A stretch of 64,000 nt of DNA, taken from contig NZ_LMAS01000004.1 in NCBI RefSeq assembly GCF_001509555.1, positions 1 through 64,000 on the forward strand, in the 5' to 3' direction. This document shows, in pieces, positions 23,788 through 32,295 of this stretch. Position 1 is the stretch's first letter; each line of letters starts with the position of its first letter. The notes beneath the pieces are model-generated. The model saw only the letters and a list, made by a program, of their open reading frames with translations. It was not told the origin of the DNA and did no database searches. The position numbers were made by a program, and so were the translations under genes. The stretch is from Bacillus sp. FJAT-29937. Its GTDB lineage: Bacteria; Bacillota; Bacilli; Bacillales; Cytobacillaceae.

Positions 23788-24360
23788 TTAATGATTTTTA
23801 TCGACCGGACCTGTCCAGTCTTTCATTCCAGGAACTACATTTTTAACGTTTCTAAAACCTTTTTCGGTTAACTTTTGTGAAGCAAAATCACTCCGACTCC
23901 CCGTCCTACAAATGACATGTAGATTGTCTACATTGTTAAGTTCTTCAAACCGATTTTCTAATTCACCAAGAGGGATATTTATGGCGCCTGGAACATGACC
24001 GAATGCATATTCAGCCGGTTCTCTCACATCTAAAACAGTTACTTTTTCATTACCATCTAATTTATTTAATAATTCATCTAAATGAACCACATCCGGATGT
24101 TTTGCTTCAGGTTTTTCTTCTTCTGAACGAGCTTTTCGAAGATAATGTTTTAATGTCTCGCCCTCTTCTACAGTTCCTAAATATTGATGACCGGTACTAG
24201 AAGCCCAAGCCTTTAAATCAGCTGTTGAACCTTTATCGGTAGCTTGAATTTCCATCACTTCACCTGGTTCAAGGGTGTTCATTTCTTTTTTTGTTTTTAC
24301 AATTGGCATCGGGCAAGCTAGTCCCTTTGCATCTAACACCCTGTTAACTGTAACTTCCAT
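23788..24360 (-). CDS. TusA-rhodanese fusion, CstA-like sulfurtransferase (copy B)
   Basis: A 190-residue fusion with the TusA motif GLACPMPIVKTKKEM (cysteine at residue 16), a Lys/Glu-rich linker and a rhodanese domain with VLDVREPAEYAFGHVPGAIN and CRTGSRS. Paralogous to 17440 over the full length. GGAGGAATC precedes the ATG; 20 bp after the rhodanese gene. Confidence 0.92.
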   Translation of the reverse strand: MEVTVNRVLDAKGLACPMPIVKTKKEMNTLEPGEVMEIQATDKGSTADLKAWASSTGHQYLGTVEEGETLKHYLRKARSEEEKPEAKHPDVVHLDELLNKLDGNEKVTVLDVREPAEYAFGHVPGAINIPLGELENRFEELNNVDNLHVICRTGSRSDFASQKLTEKGFRNVKNVVPGMKDWTGPVDKNH

Positions 24361-24380
24361 TGAGATTCCTCCTTCTTGGG

Positions 24381-24701
24381 TTACGGTTTTTCAACTTCAT
24401 CTTCCCAATTTAGCATTCCACCAACCATATTTTTCACTTTATACCCCTTATCTTGCAAAAACTCAGCAGCCATCCCACTCCGACTCCCCGATCGACATAC
24501 CATAAAATGCTCCTTGTCTTTGTCAATTTCATGTAATCTATTTTCAAGCTCTCCTAAAGGGATATGGTAAGCACCAGGTATTTTCCCTTGTACAACTTCT
24601 TCATGTTCACGAACATCGATAATACTTTGCGCTTTTCCTTGCCTAACTTTTTCAGATACTTCTTTTGGTAAAATCTCAGCAACTTTTGACTTAGTATTCA
24701 T
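24381..24701 (-). CDS. Single-domain rhodanese
   Basis: A 106-residue cytosolic rhodanese with IIDVREHEEVVQGKIPGAYHIP and active-site loop CRSGSRS (cysteine about residue 72), closing with NMVGGMLNWEDE. Counterpart of 18076. It is the first gene of the second cluster; AAGGAGTG precedes the ATG. Upstream (24702-24860) I see no TACCC-N4-GGGTA operator, so copy B may be controlled differently. Confidence 0.9.
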   Translation of the reverse strand: MNTKSKVAEILPKEVSEKVRQGKAQSIIDVREHEEVVQGKIPGAYHIPLGELENRLHEIDKDKEHFMVCRSGSRSGMAAEFLQDKGYKVKNMVGGMLNWEDEVEKP

Positions 24702-24860
24702 TTCGTCACTCCTTATGTTGAAGTATACAAGTCATACTTAGAATTCTCTTTTTTCTGGTAAATATGTTTATTAACACCCCTCCATATAAAACCAAAACAA
24801 GTTCCAAGGTGTGACTTTTAACACATCAAAGTATAAAAATTAATAGAGATATCAACATGC

Positions 24861-25253
24861 ATAAAAAACGTAGTAATAGTAGGTGGAGTTGCTGAAGAAG
24901 CAACAACTGCCGCAAGATTGAGAAGGCTGGATGAAACATCAACGATTGTTTTATTTGAAAAAGGGATACACATTTCATTTGCCAACTGTGGATTGCCTAA
25001 CTATATTGGGGAAACGATTAAGGGACTGAGCAAGATGTTGGTTCAAACGGTTGAGAGTATGAGTAAAAAGTTTAATTTAGATATTTGAAATCTTAGTGAA
25101 GTGTTTAAATTAAATCAAGAAGAGAACAGTAAAATATGTACTGCCACTAGAATTTTAATTAATTTAGGATATAAAGCCCTCAATTTAGATCGTGGTTGGA
25201 AAACGTATTCTTCGGTATATAAAAACCCTGTATTGTGCTATTATCCCCTTTAA
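24861..25253 (+). pseudogene. Relic of a coenzyme A disulfide reductase-rhodanese gene
   Basis: The frame IKNVVIVGGVAEEATTAARLRRLDET, then FEKGIHISFANCGLPNYIG and MLVQTVESM, is the N-terminus of the CoA-disulfide/persulfide reductase family, including its active cysteine. The start codon is ATA, an in-frame TGA occurs at 25086-25088, and soon after the frame jumps to a C-terminal rhodanese tail (LGYKALNL.RGWKTYSSVYKNP). About 400 central codons are missing. Its end runs into the left inverted repeat of the insertion sequence. Non-functional. Confidence 0.75.
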
Positions 25254-25320
25254 GTAGACAGTGTAAAAAACCCATGATTATTGTTTGGGTGTTACACTAT
25301 TACTTGGAGGGGATTTTTCT

Positions 25321-25647
25321 ATGGCTAAAAAGGGACAACAATTCCAGACTTATACAGAAGAGTTTAAATTAAATGCAGTTATGAAATATATTAATGGGTC
25401 TAAAAGTTATAAAGTAATGGCGGACGAGTTGGGAATTCGAAACTGTACACAACTAAAAGTGTGGGTGAAGAAATGGAAAAATGGACAAGCCTTTGATGAG
25501 CGTAGTGGAATAAGTAATCCATTAAATGGGCGACCACGTACTAAATTTAAATCAGTTGAAGAGGAAAGAGATTATCTAAAGGCACAGGTACTTTATTTAA
25601 AAAAGCAGTATCCAAATCTAGTAAAGGAGGAGATATCCCTCAATTAA
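25321..25647 (+). CDS. IS3-family transposase OrfA
   Basis: Start at ATG 25321, preceded by GGAGGGG; an upstream ATG at 25285 is in frame but unsupported. The 108-residue product has a helix-turn-helix (FQTYTEEFKLNAVMKYINGS, then KVMADELGI and LKVWVKKWKNG) that recognises the element's ends, and a C-terminal leucine-rich helix. Codons TTA-AAA-AAG at 25597-25605 contain the A-AAA-AAG slippery heptamer for -1 frameshifting into OrfB. Confidence 0.88.
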   Translation: MAKKGQQFQTYTEEFKLNAVMKYINGSKSYKVMADELGIRNCTQLKVWVKKWKNGQAFDERSGISNPLNGRPRTKFKSVEEERDYLKAQVLYLKKQYPNLVKEEISLN

Positions 25648-26498
25648 TTAAGTATGAAATTATCGAAGGATTAAAAAGTACATACCCTATTACTTGGCTA
25701 CTGGAAATAGCTTACGTTAAGCGTTCTAGCTACTATAAATGGAGAGCCACTTATACAAAAAGAAATGAAAGGGCCAAACAAGATCAGGATATAAAAGAAC
25801 ACATGATGGGAATTCATTTTCTACATCCTGAATTTGGCTACCCTCGTATGACCTTTTTGTTAAATGAAAATGATTATATGATAAATCATAAAAAAGTGTA
25901 TCGATTAATGAAGGAAATGGACATCCAGTCTGTCATTCGAAAGAAAAGAAAGCGTCATGGTCATACCCCTTCGGTTATATTCCCGAATCGCCTTAAGAGA
26001 AAATTCAAGGCAACAGGACCTAATCAAAAAATGGTAACAGATATTACTTATGTTTCAGATGGTAACCAATTCTTTTACTTATCGGTCATTCAGGATCTAT
26101 TTAATAATGAAATTGTGGGATGGGAACTATCGAAGCGAAACGATCTTGAACTTGTTTTAAATACAATAGAAAAATGGACAAAGAAAAAAGACGTAGCTGA
26201 AGCTGTTCTCCATTCGGATCAAGGCTTTCAGTATACGTCTAAGGCATACAATAATCGATTAGAAGCATACAGCATTAAGGGCAGCCACTCTCGCAAAGGA
26301 AACTGCTTGGATAATGCTTGCATCGAATCCTTCTTTTCGCATCTCAAAACAGAGAAGTTGTATATAAAACAGTGTAAATCAGAAGTGGAGATACGACAAG
26401 CGATTGAAGAATACATCTATCACTATAATTACAAACGTATTCAAAAGAAACTAAACAAACGCGCGCCGATTGAGTATCGACACGCGTTGGCAGCTTAG
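25605..26498 (+). CDS. IS3-family transposase OrfB (DDE integrase domain)
   Basis: The frame is open through YEIIEGLKSTYPITWLLEIA from the slippery site on and includes the usual HTH_21 region (FGYPRMTFLLNE). The rve integrase core has all catalytic residues: D in MVTDITYVSDG, D in LHSDQGFQYTS and E in CLDNACIESFFSHLK. It has no good start codon of its own until 25803, so it is expected to be made as an OrfA-OrfB fusion by -1 frameshifting. Stop at 26498 just inside the right inverted repeat. Confidence 0.88.
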   Translation, partial: AVSKSSKGGDIPQLIKYEIIEGLKSTYPITWLLEIAYVKRSSYYKWRATYTKRNERAKQDQDIKEHMMGIHFLHPEFGYPRMTFLLNENDYMINHKKVYRLMKEMDIQSVIRKKRKRHGHTPSVIFPNRLKRKFKATGPNQKMVTDITYVSDGNQFFYLSVIQDLFNNEIVGWELSKRNDLELVLNTIEKWTKKKDVAEAVLHSDQGFQYTSKAYNNRLEAYSIKGSHSRKGNCLDNACIESFFSHLKTEKLYIKQCKSEVEIRQAIEEYIYHYNYKRIQKKLNKRAPIEYRHALAA

Positions 26499-26537
26499 GT
26501 TTTTTAGGCTGTCTACTTGACAGGGGTAAGACCATTG

Positions 26538-27029
26538 CTACGGGGTTTTTAACTCTTCAACTTTTGACTTACCTACATACTCCTCAACTTTTTTCTGGAA
26601 CCAATAAATGATAAGTGAAAATGAAATAAATGTTAGAAAGATTTGATGTTGTCTAAACCGAATTAATTTGAATACATTAAGTTTTTGAAACAAGGTGGTA
26701 AAAGGATATGAAAATAACCAATCCAAAATAATGTTTGCTCCTAGATACTTAAAAAAATTCCCATATGAATATTTAAATACCCATAACGTTCCTACAAAAA
26801 AGGAGCTCAATACAAAGGAAACATTAGTGGTTAGATCAGGTATTAAATTGATTTTCACCTTCCACCATCTTCTAGATTGCGCTATTTCACTCATTAGCGC
26901 TAAAAGCAAAGAAACAAAAGTCGCTGATGGTAAAAATCGAAAAAAATGTTTCTTTCCTATTAGTGGTATCGTTAACAATGGGAAAATTAATAACCCCCAC
27001 ATTATGTAAGTATATCTTTTCATTACCAT
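26538..27029 (-). CDS. Hypothetical polytopic membrane protein
   Basis: A 163-residue membrane protein with four or five hydrophobic segments (YIMWGLLIFPLLTIPLIG, FLPSATFVSLLLALMSEIA, VSFVLSSFFVGTLWVF, FLTFISFSLIIYWF). A conserved-looking WWKVKINLIPDL segment links the second and third. Proteins of this style are common in Bacillaceae without a known role. AAGAGG precedes the ATG. It begins 15 bp beyond the IS end. Confidence 0.6.
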   Translation of the reverse strand: MVMKRYTYIMWGLLIFPLLTIPLIGKKHFFRFLPSATFVSLLLALMSEIAQSRRWWKVKINLIPDLTTNVSFVLSSFFVGTLWVFKYSYGNFFKYLGANIILDWLFSYPFTTLFQKLNVFKLIRFRQHQIFLTFISFSLIIYWFQKKVEEYVGKSKVEELKTP

Positions 27030-27652
27030 ACCTCTTTCTTAAATAATAAAGGGAACAGAATAATTAGTTATCCTCTTCCCTTATTATCCTTCTATATACT
27101 TTTATTAATACAACCAATTAAACGATCTTCAATATCTTGTGCAAGCTTCTTCACTTGTCTCATTGTTTACAAATATATGTTATATAGTCTGTTTAACTTT
27201 TTAGGAACGAGGAAGAAGTTAGATAAAAAAAATTTTTTGTGGCACTCTTTAGATTTTCGAAGAGTTAATGGTTGTTTTTATTTATAAAAACACACCGCAA
27301 AATTGCGTTGGAATATTAAAAAATGGATAACTGTTTATCTCTTTTTATTTCTGCTTTCTTTCTTGCACAAACCTAATCCGTTCAGTTTTAGGTACATTCA
27401 CCACAATTGCATCTAAAAATGATGATAATTATTGCGTAGTAAGAGTCTACTACGCAATAATAGTGTAAATCTATCGTGAGAGTAACATTAATTACACAAA
27501 AATATTCAGTGGTAAGTGTATGTCATTTACTGGTACAATCTTTTTTACTTAATTGTAAAAAGTATGGCAACGGTGGTTAAATACAATGACCATAATCAAA
27601 ATGATTGCAAACGTTTTTCAGTTCCTTTTACAAATAGTTGTTAAATAATTGT
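27030..27652. other. 620-bp non-coding stretch with a long palindrome
   Basis: AT-rich with stops in all frames. The only structure I see is the perfect 14-bp inverted repeat at 27428-27461. Confidence 0.5.
27428..27461. repeat. Perfect 14-bp inverted repeat
   Basis: ATTATTGCGTAGTA, six bases AGAGTC, then TACTACGCAATAAT. No T-run follows on either strand, so it is not an ordinary terminator. Could be an operator or a cruciform-type site; no gene is near. Confidence 0.75.
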
Positions 27653-27880
27653 TTAGTTGTTCAAAATAGCCCACATTACTCCAATGTTGAATGTCATTAA
27701 ACTTGTCCACTCTAGTATTGTCTCAATTTTTTTTGCCATTTGTTCTGGTAAATTATCATTTATCCTATTATTAATGAAAAACTTAATTAAAGTGATTACA
27801 AAAAAGATTGCTACTGCAATAATACAGCCATTTGCAATGCGATCAATACTATCTACTAATACTTCTAATTCTTTTGTCAT
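27653..27880 (-). CDS. Small two-helix membrane protein
   Basis: A 75-residue protein with two predicted membrane helices (CIIAVAIFFVITLIKFFI and WTSLMTFNIGVMWAIL) joined by a short polar loop (NNRINDNLPEQMAKKIETI). AGAGGGG precedes the ATG. Acidic-polar N-terminus probably cytosolic. Holin-like or phage superinfection-type proteins share this size, but nothing specific is recognised. Confidence 0.5.
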   Translation of the reverse strand: MTKELEVLVDSIDRIANGCIIAVAIFFVITLIKFFINNRINDNLPEQMAKKIETILEWTSLMTFNIGVMWAILNN

Positions 27881-28550
27881 TTAGAAAACCCCTCTCTATC
27901 ATAAAAGTTTTTTTCATACCTGTTCTTTATATTTCTTTTCAAAAAAACCTTTATTTTAAGAGTGATTAGTCATTTAAAATTCAAAAAAAATGTTCATTGA
28001 GGAACCGAAAATTTACATTCCCATTATAATTATAAATCCCTAAAAACAGCCGAAAGCTGTTGAATATAGCCTAAAACAGTCAAACTTAATAAATGTTAAT
28101 GTAATGCAAATTTGTTCGTTTTCTTTCATTTTCCTTGATAGTAAACATTTAATATTATCCTATTGTATGGATTTTTTTCGTACATTGAATTTATTTTTTT
28201 CGTTAATAAATTTTTACTAAATTTTAATTACAAGAAAGCAAAAATTTTTCTTCTAAAAATAAGAAAAGATCAAATAGTTAACAAAACCATTTGATCTTTT
28301 GTGTATTATTATTACAATCAAAAAAGAAGTAAACACAAGAAAGCGGCAAAAGAATTAGAGGACATTGTCAGAAGATTCTAAGGGGAATGATTTATCCTGA
28401 CACTATTTATTTCAACATTTACAGATAATTACCTTCTTTTATATTAAAAATATTATCAGCTATTCCCTCTGTACCCTCTAAAAATAATCATTATTATTGA
28501 TTCTTATCGGCTAATTTTCATTATTATTTTGTAACTAGCATGACACATTT
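27881..28550. other. 670-bp AT-rich non-coding stretch
   Basis: No supported gene. It contains a small AACAGC/GCTGTT hairpin (28045-28061) and a terminator-like hairpin at 28267-28300. A 24-codon plus-strand frame at 28301 has no ribosome binding site. Confidence 0.45.
28267..28300. terminator. Terminator-like hairpin
   Basis: AGATCAAAT and ATTTGATCT as arms with TTTT on both outer sides; orientation cannot be decided. Confidence 0.5.
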
Positions 28551-29051
28551 TTAAACTTTGAAATAGAGACGTTTATTCCCATTCTCGTCTATAAAGACAG
28601 TATTATATTTCCTTTCCCTTTTTTCTTTAAGTTCCTTTCTAAAATAATTTAGAGGGATGTACCAACTTAAAGAACCGTACAAATAAACCAAAATTGTAAT
28701 CCCTCCATATACGGGGCTATTGGTAAACAAGTAAATTAGGAATCCAGCAAATGCTCCTGTTAAGTTAAATATATTAATAGCAATCGTATTCCAAAATTTT
28801 TCATTTTGATTTTTTGCTAAGATTACAACATGATCATACATATATAAATAAAATCGGTGAAATAGAACGCCACTACTAATGAATACTGCAGCAAAGGATA
28901 AAAAATAGTAGGTTGGGTCAAGTTTTAATGTTAAATAATTAATAGGGTATAGCATAACTGAAGAAATTGAACAAAAAATTATAGACCAAACAAATAGTAC
29001 AGAAATAATCCTTAAATTAGTATTAATATCCTTTTCGTTTATATTATGCAA
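28551..29051 (-). CDS. Hypothetical membrane protein (four helices)
   Basis: A 166-residue protein with four hydrophobic segments (ISVLFVWSIIFCSISSVMLY, YYFLSFAAVFISSGVLF, IFNLTGAFAGFLIYLF, VYGGITILVYLYGSLSWYI) and a charged cytosolic tail (KELKEKRERKYNTVFIDENG). It follows the gene at 29058 by six bases, so they are cotranscribed. Not recognised; it belongs to a set of three similarly sized membrane proteins. Confidence 0.55.
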   Translation of the reverse strand: MHNINEKDINTNLRIISVLFVWSIIFCSISSVMLYPINYLTLKLDPTYYFLSFAAVFISSGVLFHRFYLYMYDHVVILAKNQNEKFWNTIAINIFNLTGAFAGFLIYLFTNSPVYGGITILVYLYGSLSWYIPLNYFRKELKEKRERKYNTVFIDENGNKRLYFKV

Positions 29052-29057
29052 CTTGGC

Positions 29058-29417
29058 TCACCTCTCTCTTAATGATGCCAAGACAGAATAGATTACTAAG
29101 TTCCAGCAGAATGCCCCCATAAAGAAAAAAAATGGCATAAAAAAAGTAGAAAATACTCTATTCCCTTGAAAGAAAAGTATCACCCCGGACACTAATGAGA
29201 CAAACAATATGAGCGTAAGCATAATCCAAGAAAATATTGGTGGCATTCCATTATTATTATATTTCTCATTGACCAAGTATTGATATGTTAGAACGTACAT
29301 TCGCTTATAAATAAATCCACCTATCTGCATAGTCAAGTATGCAATGATAAAATATGCCATAGCACTGTTTTCCCAGAATTGTAAGGTCAAAGGAGCAAAC
29401 AAAGTTATAACAAACAA
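29058..29417 (-). CDS. Hypothetical membrane protein
   Basis: A 119-residue protein with four hydrophobic segments (MAYFIIAYLTMQIGGFIY, FSWIMLTLILFVSLVSGVILFF, FFMPFFFFMGAFCWNLVIYSVL). The start is uncertain, as no clear ribosome binding site is seen before the ATG at 29417. Codirectional and close-spaced with 28551. Function unknown. Confidence 0.45.
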   Translation of the reverse strand: MFVITLFAPLTLQFWENSAMAYFIIAYLTMQIGGFIYKRMYVLTYQYLVNEKYNNNGMPPIFSWIMLTLILFVSLVSGVILFFQGNRVFSTFFMPFFFFMGAFCWNLVIYSVLASLRER

Positions 29418-29617
29418 TCTACATAAGAAATGAAATAAATGAGTATTCAGCCTCGTCTTTTTACTTGGTATAAGTAGTTCTATATCAAACGCCCCCTAAT
29501 CTTAGAAATTTATTGGTATTCTATTATTATACGTCGATCTAAGAATACAGTCAGGGCCAAATGAATAGTATAAAAAGACACAAACCTTTATATTTTGACA
29601 TTTGAAAAAGAGCGGGA

Positions 29618-30052
29618 TTATTGCTCCTTTTTCTTAAATGCCATTGCTGGCAAATTTGGAACTAACTTTGCCGAATGGAAACTAATAAACCATATAAAGC
29701 CTCCAACAACTGCAAACCATGTAAAATTTAATGTATCCACTATTTTGTGCTGCATTGCAAACCAGTTTCCCAATAAGACTAAAGAACAATTTATTGCAAA
29801 AACAGGAAGAATAAATAGATATCGAACAAAGATAGCAAGGAATCCCTTTTCCTTAATTGATTCATGTAATCCGATATATATTTCACTAAAACAAAATGAA
29901 CCAATTATAGAAAAAATTAAAGCATTCATGTAAGTGAACTGGTCAATTTGAAAAGATATCGGAACAAATGGTATAAGAATAAATATCGTTATCATAAAGA
30001 AAAATAAATAAGTAAATCCTTTATGTATATCGTGTTTATACAAGATAATCAC
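29618..30052 (-). CDS. Hypothetical membrane protein (four helices)
   Basis: A 144-residue protein with four predicted helices (LFFFMITIFILIPFVPISF, ALIFSIIGSFCFSEIYIGL, YLFILPVFAINCSLVLLGNWF, WFAVVGGFIWFISFHSAKL) and a basic C-terminus. AAGGAGTGAT precedes the start. Similar in size and shape to 28551, suggesting paralogy or a three-component membrane complex; sequence similarity is not obvious by eye. Confidence 0.5.
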   Translation of the reverse strand: MIILYKHDIHKGFTYLFFFMITIFILIPFVPISFQIDQFTYMNALIFSIIGSFCFSEIYIGLHESIKEKGFLAIFVRYLFILPVFAINCSLVLLGNWFAMQHKIVDTLNFTWFAVVGGFIWFISFHSAKLVPNLPAMAFKKKEQ

Positions 30053-30136
30053 TCCTTAATTGGTATTATTTACAAAAAGAAAAAAGAGCAAACGCAATGT
30101 CTACTCTTTATATGACTATTTTATATTTTAATTTTT

Positions 30137-30616
30137 TTATATCGCTTCAACCTTTTTTATAAAATAACAATGAATGATTCCCAATGCATCGCGAACATGC
30201 TCATTTGTTTTTAAATCCCCGAATATTTTATGTATGGCAATTTTTATCTCTTTCTTGCTTGCTCTTCCATTCCCTGTAACAGCCTTTTTAATAGAAGCAG
30301 GAGCGTAAGTCACTACATTAATTCCTCTCATTGCAGCAATTAAATAGATTATTCCTATAATCCAATTTACTTCCTTACTTCCTCCAGTATAGTTACTTTC
30401 CATTAAAATAACTTTAACCTTGTAGTCTTCAATAATTTTGTCTAAATTTATATATACAAAGAGAATCCTTTGATGAATAGGCATATTAGCAGTAGTCTTA
30501 ATTGTATGGAGCATGACAATTTCTTTGTTGAATTTTGTAATAGCAATACCGGAGGATGTTAATGAGGCGTCTATTGCCATAATTGTAGGGGACTTCACGG
30601 CTATTATTGTTTGCAT
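30137..30616 (-). CDS. RuvC-like Holliday-junction endonuclease
   Basis: Start at ATG 30616, 8 bases after GGAGG. The 159-residue protein has the RuvC/RNase H-fold acidic residues: D16 in IMAIDASLTSSGIAI, E73 in VILMESNYTGG, and a C-terminal D in HVRDALGIIHCYF. The K-x-A-V-T-G-N-G-R-A-S-K-K-E segment (about 120-130) is typical of phage-type RuvC. It would cut four-way junctions during replication or recombination of the element. Confidence 0.85.
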   Translation of the reverse strand: MQTIIAVKSPTIMAIDASLTSSGIAITKFNKEIVMLHTIKTTANMPIHQRILFVYINLDKIIEDYKVKVILMESNYTGGSKEVNWIIGIIYLIAAMRGINVVTYAPASIKKAVTGNGRASKKEIKIAIHKIFGDLKTNEHVRDALGIIHCYFIKKVEAI

Positions 30617-30729
30617 ATGCAGCACCTCCTAACATAGACACCAACACATTAAATTATTTAGCTTGTTGGTGCAGGCCCTGTCATTTGTGAGCAAAATTCT
30701 ATCTAAGTATTACTTCACCTTCATATCTT

Positions 30730-31119
30730 CTACCTAATGCCTGATCTTTGCTTTTTCAATGAGTTATAAATAAAACCCAATTCCTTAAAATTACAAAAGT
30801 ACCTTTCATGAATTTCATTTTGATAAGTAAATATTATTTCAACTGGAAAATTTTCAACACTCGGATTTAATTTAACACTCATGATTAACTCATCGTCTAA
30901 GCCATCTACAATAATATCGTTAAGTACACAAATAAAAAAGTCAGTCTGAACTGCCTTAAAGTCTCTTTTAGTCAGAGTAAAACAATTCTTTTCACCCTCA
31001 CTATCAATGATTTCAATGTAAACAAATTTATTTAAATTATGGAACATAACACTTGCCGCATGATTATATAATTCATTAATACTTATTAAATCTTGAACAC
31101 TATATTCAAACTTATCCAT
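30730..31119 (-). CDS. Hypothetical protein
   Basis: A 129-residue soluble acidic protein with no recognised domain. Alternating beta-strand pattern in the middle (KFVYIEIIDSEGEKNCFTLT, ELIMSVKLNPSVENFPVEII). AGGAGAGGAG precedes the ATG. Likely an accessory gene of the element in the same transcript direction as the RuvC-like gene. Confidence 0.55.
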   Translation of the reverse strand: MDKFEYSVQDLISINELYNHAASVMFHNLNKFVYIEIIDSEGEKNCFTLTKRDFKAVQTDFFICVLNDIIVDGLDDELIMSVKLNPSVENFPVEIIFTYQNEIHERYFCNFKELGFIYNSLKKQRSGIR

Positions 31120-31279
31120 TCTTCTCCTCTCCTTTCCTTACTCTCCATTGGTTTCCCATACTTGCTACTTCTTTCTAGGGCAAGAAAAACCTTTATTATT
31201 TTTTTATCCAAATAAATATTTATAGTCATAATTAAAAATAAACAAAAAAAAGAGCAAGGAGACAATCCTTGCTGAGATA

Positions 31280-31648
31280 TCATTCTCCACTTGCTTTTTT
31301 ATGGAGTGGATCTTCGTTAGGTTCTATAAGTTCCTCACATAACATCGCTATTTGAAATAACTTCTTGTTATCCAGTATATATTCACTCAATACTGGTTCA
31401 ATAACATTCATGAGATTCTCATATGAAGAAAAGAAATTTTGAAAACATAAAATATTGTATTCACCGACATTAGCTGTGCGGTTGTCTACAAATCTCTTCT
31501 GTGAGCGGGTAATATACAAAAAATATATATACTCCTCTTCGCTATGGTGCATCCATCCGTAACGGGGATGCTTGGCAATAATAAAAGTATAATCATCGTG
31601 AATTGCCTTCACAAAATCCAATTTCTTTTGTTTTCCCTTGCTAGCCAT
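31280..31648 (-). CDS. Hypothetical protein
   Basis: Start at ATG 31648 (AAAGGA upstream, 9 bases). The 122-residue soluble product begins with a basic MASKGKQKKLDFVKAI and contains GWMHHSEEEYIYFLYITRSQ; no domain recognised. A hairpin before a T-run (31240-31275 region, AGCAAGGA with TCCTTGCT) follows its stop. Unknown function. Confidence 0.55.
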   Translation of the reverse strand: MASKGKQKKLDFVKAIHDDYTFIIAKHPRYGWMHHSEEEYIYFLYITRSQKRFVDNRTANVGEYNILCFQNFFSSYENLMNVIEPVLSEYILDNKKLFQIAMLCEELIEPNEDPLHKKASGE

Positions 31649-31866
31649 TATATTCAATCCTTTCTTTTGTAAAGTCTTTACATATATTCATTTACACGCA
31701 TATACGTTCTAACCTTTATTTTTTTAAAAAAGAATTGTAACTGTATTCGAAACAGATTAATCATAAGCAATGAACCAGCTTAGAACCAATTACATATTTT
31801 AGTGAGTTATAAAGGAACAAAAAAGAAGTAAGGAAAAATTTATCCTTACTTGCTCATTAGAGATAA

Positions 31867-32157
31867 TTAAATATTTTTTTCTTGACCCTTTTGTGTTTCT
31901 TTCATTTCCCTTTTGTAAATGTTAAAGAGAGTGATTGCAACCTTAAGTTTCATAAAAAAATTTAAATCATTATTCTCTTTCCTAAACAGTGTCCTTTGAT
32001 GTTTCGTAGGGCTATTTTTAGGAATCACTATGGCATACTTAGTCTGATTTCCCCTTGAAGGTTTAATCTTGATAACTGCAACAAAATTATCATCTTGTTG
32101 TGCCACAACCATGTCTTTATTTACTTGTACTATTTCCGTTTCATTTCTTACGTTCAT
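31867..32157 (-). CDS. Hypothetical protein
   Basis: Start at ATG 32157, after GAGGGTAGAG. The 96-residue basic protein contains VAVIKIKPSRGNQTKYAIVIP, a beta-rich core, and a Lys-rich C-terminus. Not recognised. It lies between the hairpin at 32235 and the gene at 31280. Confidence 0.5.
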   Translation of the reverse strand: MNVRNETEIVQVNKDMVVAQQDDNFVAVIKIKPSRGNQTKYAIVIPKNSPTKHQRTLFRKENNDLNFFMKLKVAITLFNIYKREMKETQKGQEKNI

Positions 32158-32234
32158 ATCTCTACCCTCTTTCGTAAACTTCATTATTGTCATGATGTTC
32201 TATATAGAGAGTGTGTTACCTTCTTTTCTTACAT

Positions 32235-32272
32235 AAATAAAACCTAGCTGATATATCAGCTAGGTTTTATTT
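32235..32272 (-). terminator. Terminator after the XRE-ImmA gene
   Basis: A perfect palindrome: AAATAAAACCTAGCTGAT and its complement, with T-runs on both sides, 24 bp beyond the stop at 32296. Confidence 0.85.
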
Positions 32273-32295
32273 ATTATGTCTTACTTGTTTAACAC

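Larger units (their letters stand above)
25248..26522 (+). mobile_element. IS3-family (IS150-type) insertion sequence
   Basis: About 1.27 kb. Imperfect terminal inverted repeats: left 25248-25271 (TTTAAGTAGACAGTGTAAAAAAC) and right 26499-26522 (complement GTCAAGTAGACAGCCTAAAAAAC). Two overlapping frames encode OrfA and OrfB in the -1 arrangement. Coding frames are intact, so it may be active. It separates the sulfur island from the second accessory block. Confidence 0.9.

Noticed and set aside
25086-25088. In-frame TGA in the CoA-disulfide reductase relic as a selenocysteine codon
   Set aside because: It is not at a cysteine position; a CGA-to-TGA change fits the aligned residue. The start codon is lost, much of the gene is deleted, and no SECIS-like hairpin follows.
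26511-26525. CTTGACAGGG at the IS right end as the other attachment site of the tRNA-Val element
   Set aside because: It is in the opposite orientation to the tRNA sequence, is mostly part of the IS inverted repeat, and no tRNA 3' half follows it.
28301-28375. 24-codon plus-strand frame with a GTG start
   Set aside because: No ribosome binding site, and it begins inside a terminator-like hairpin.
31086-31283. 65-codon minus-strand frame
   Set aside because: Overlaps the better-supported gene at 30730, lies over a terminator-like hairpin and has no ribosome binding site.
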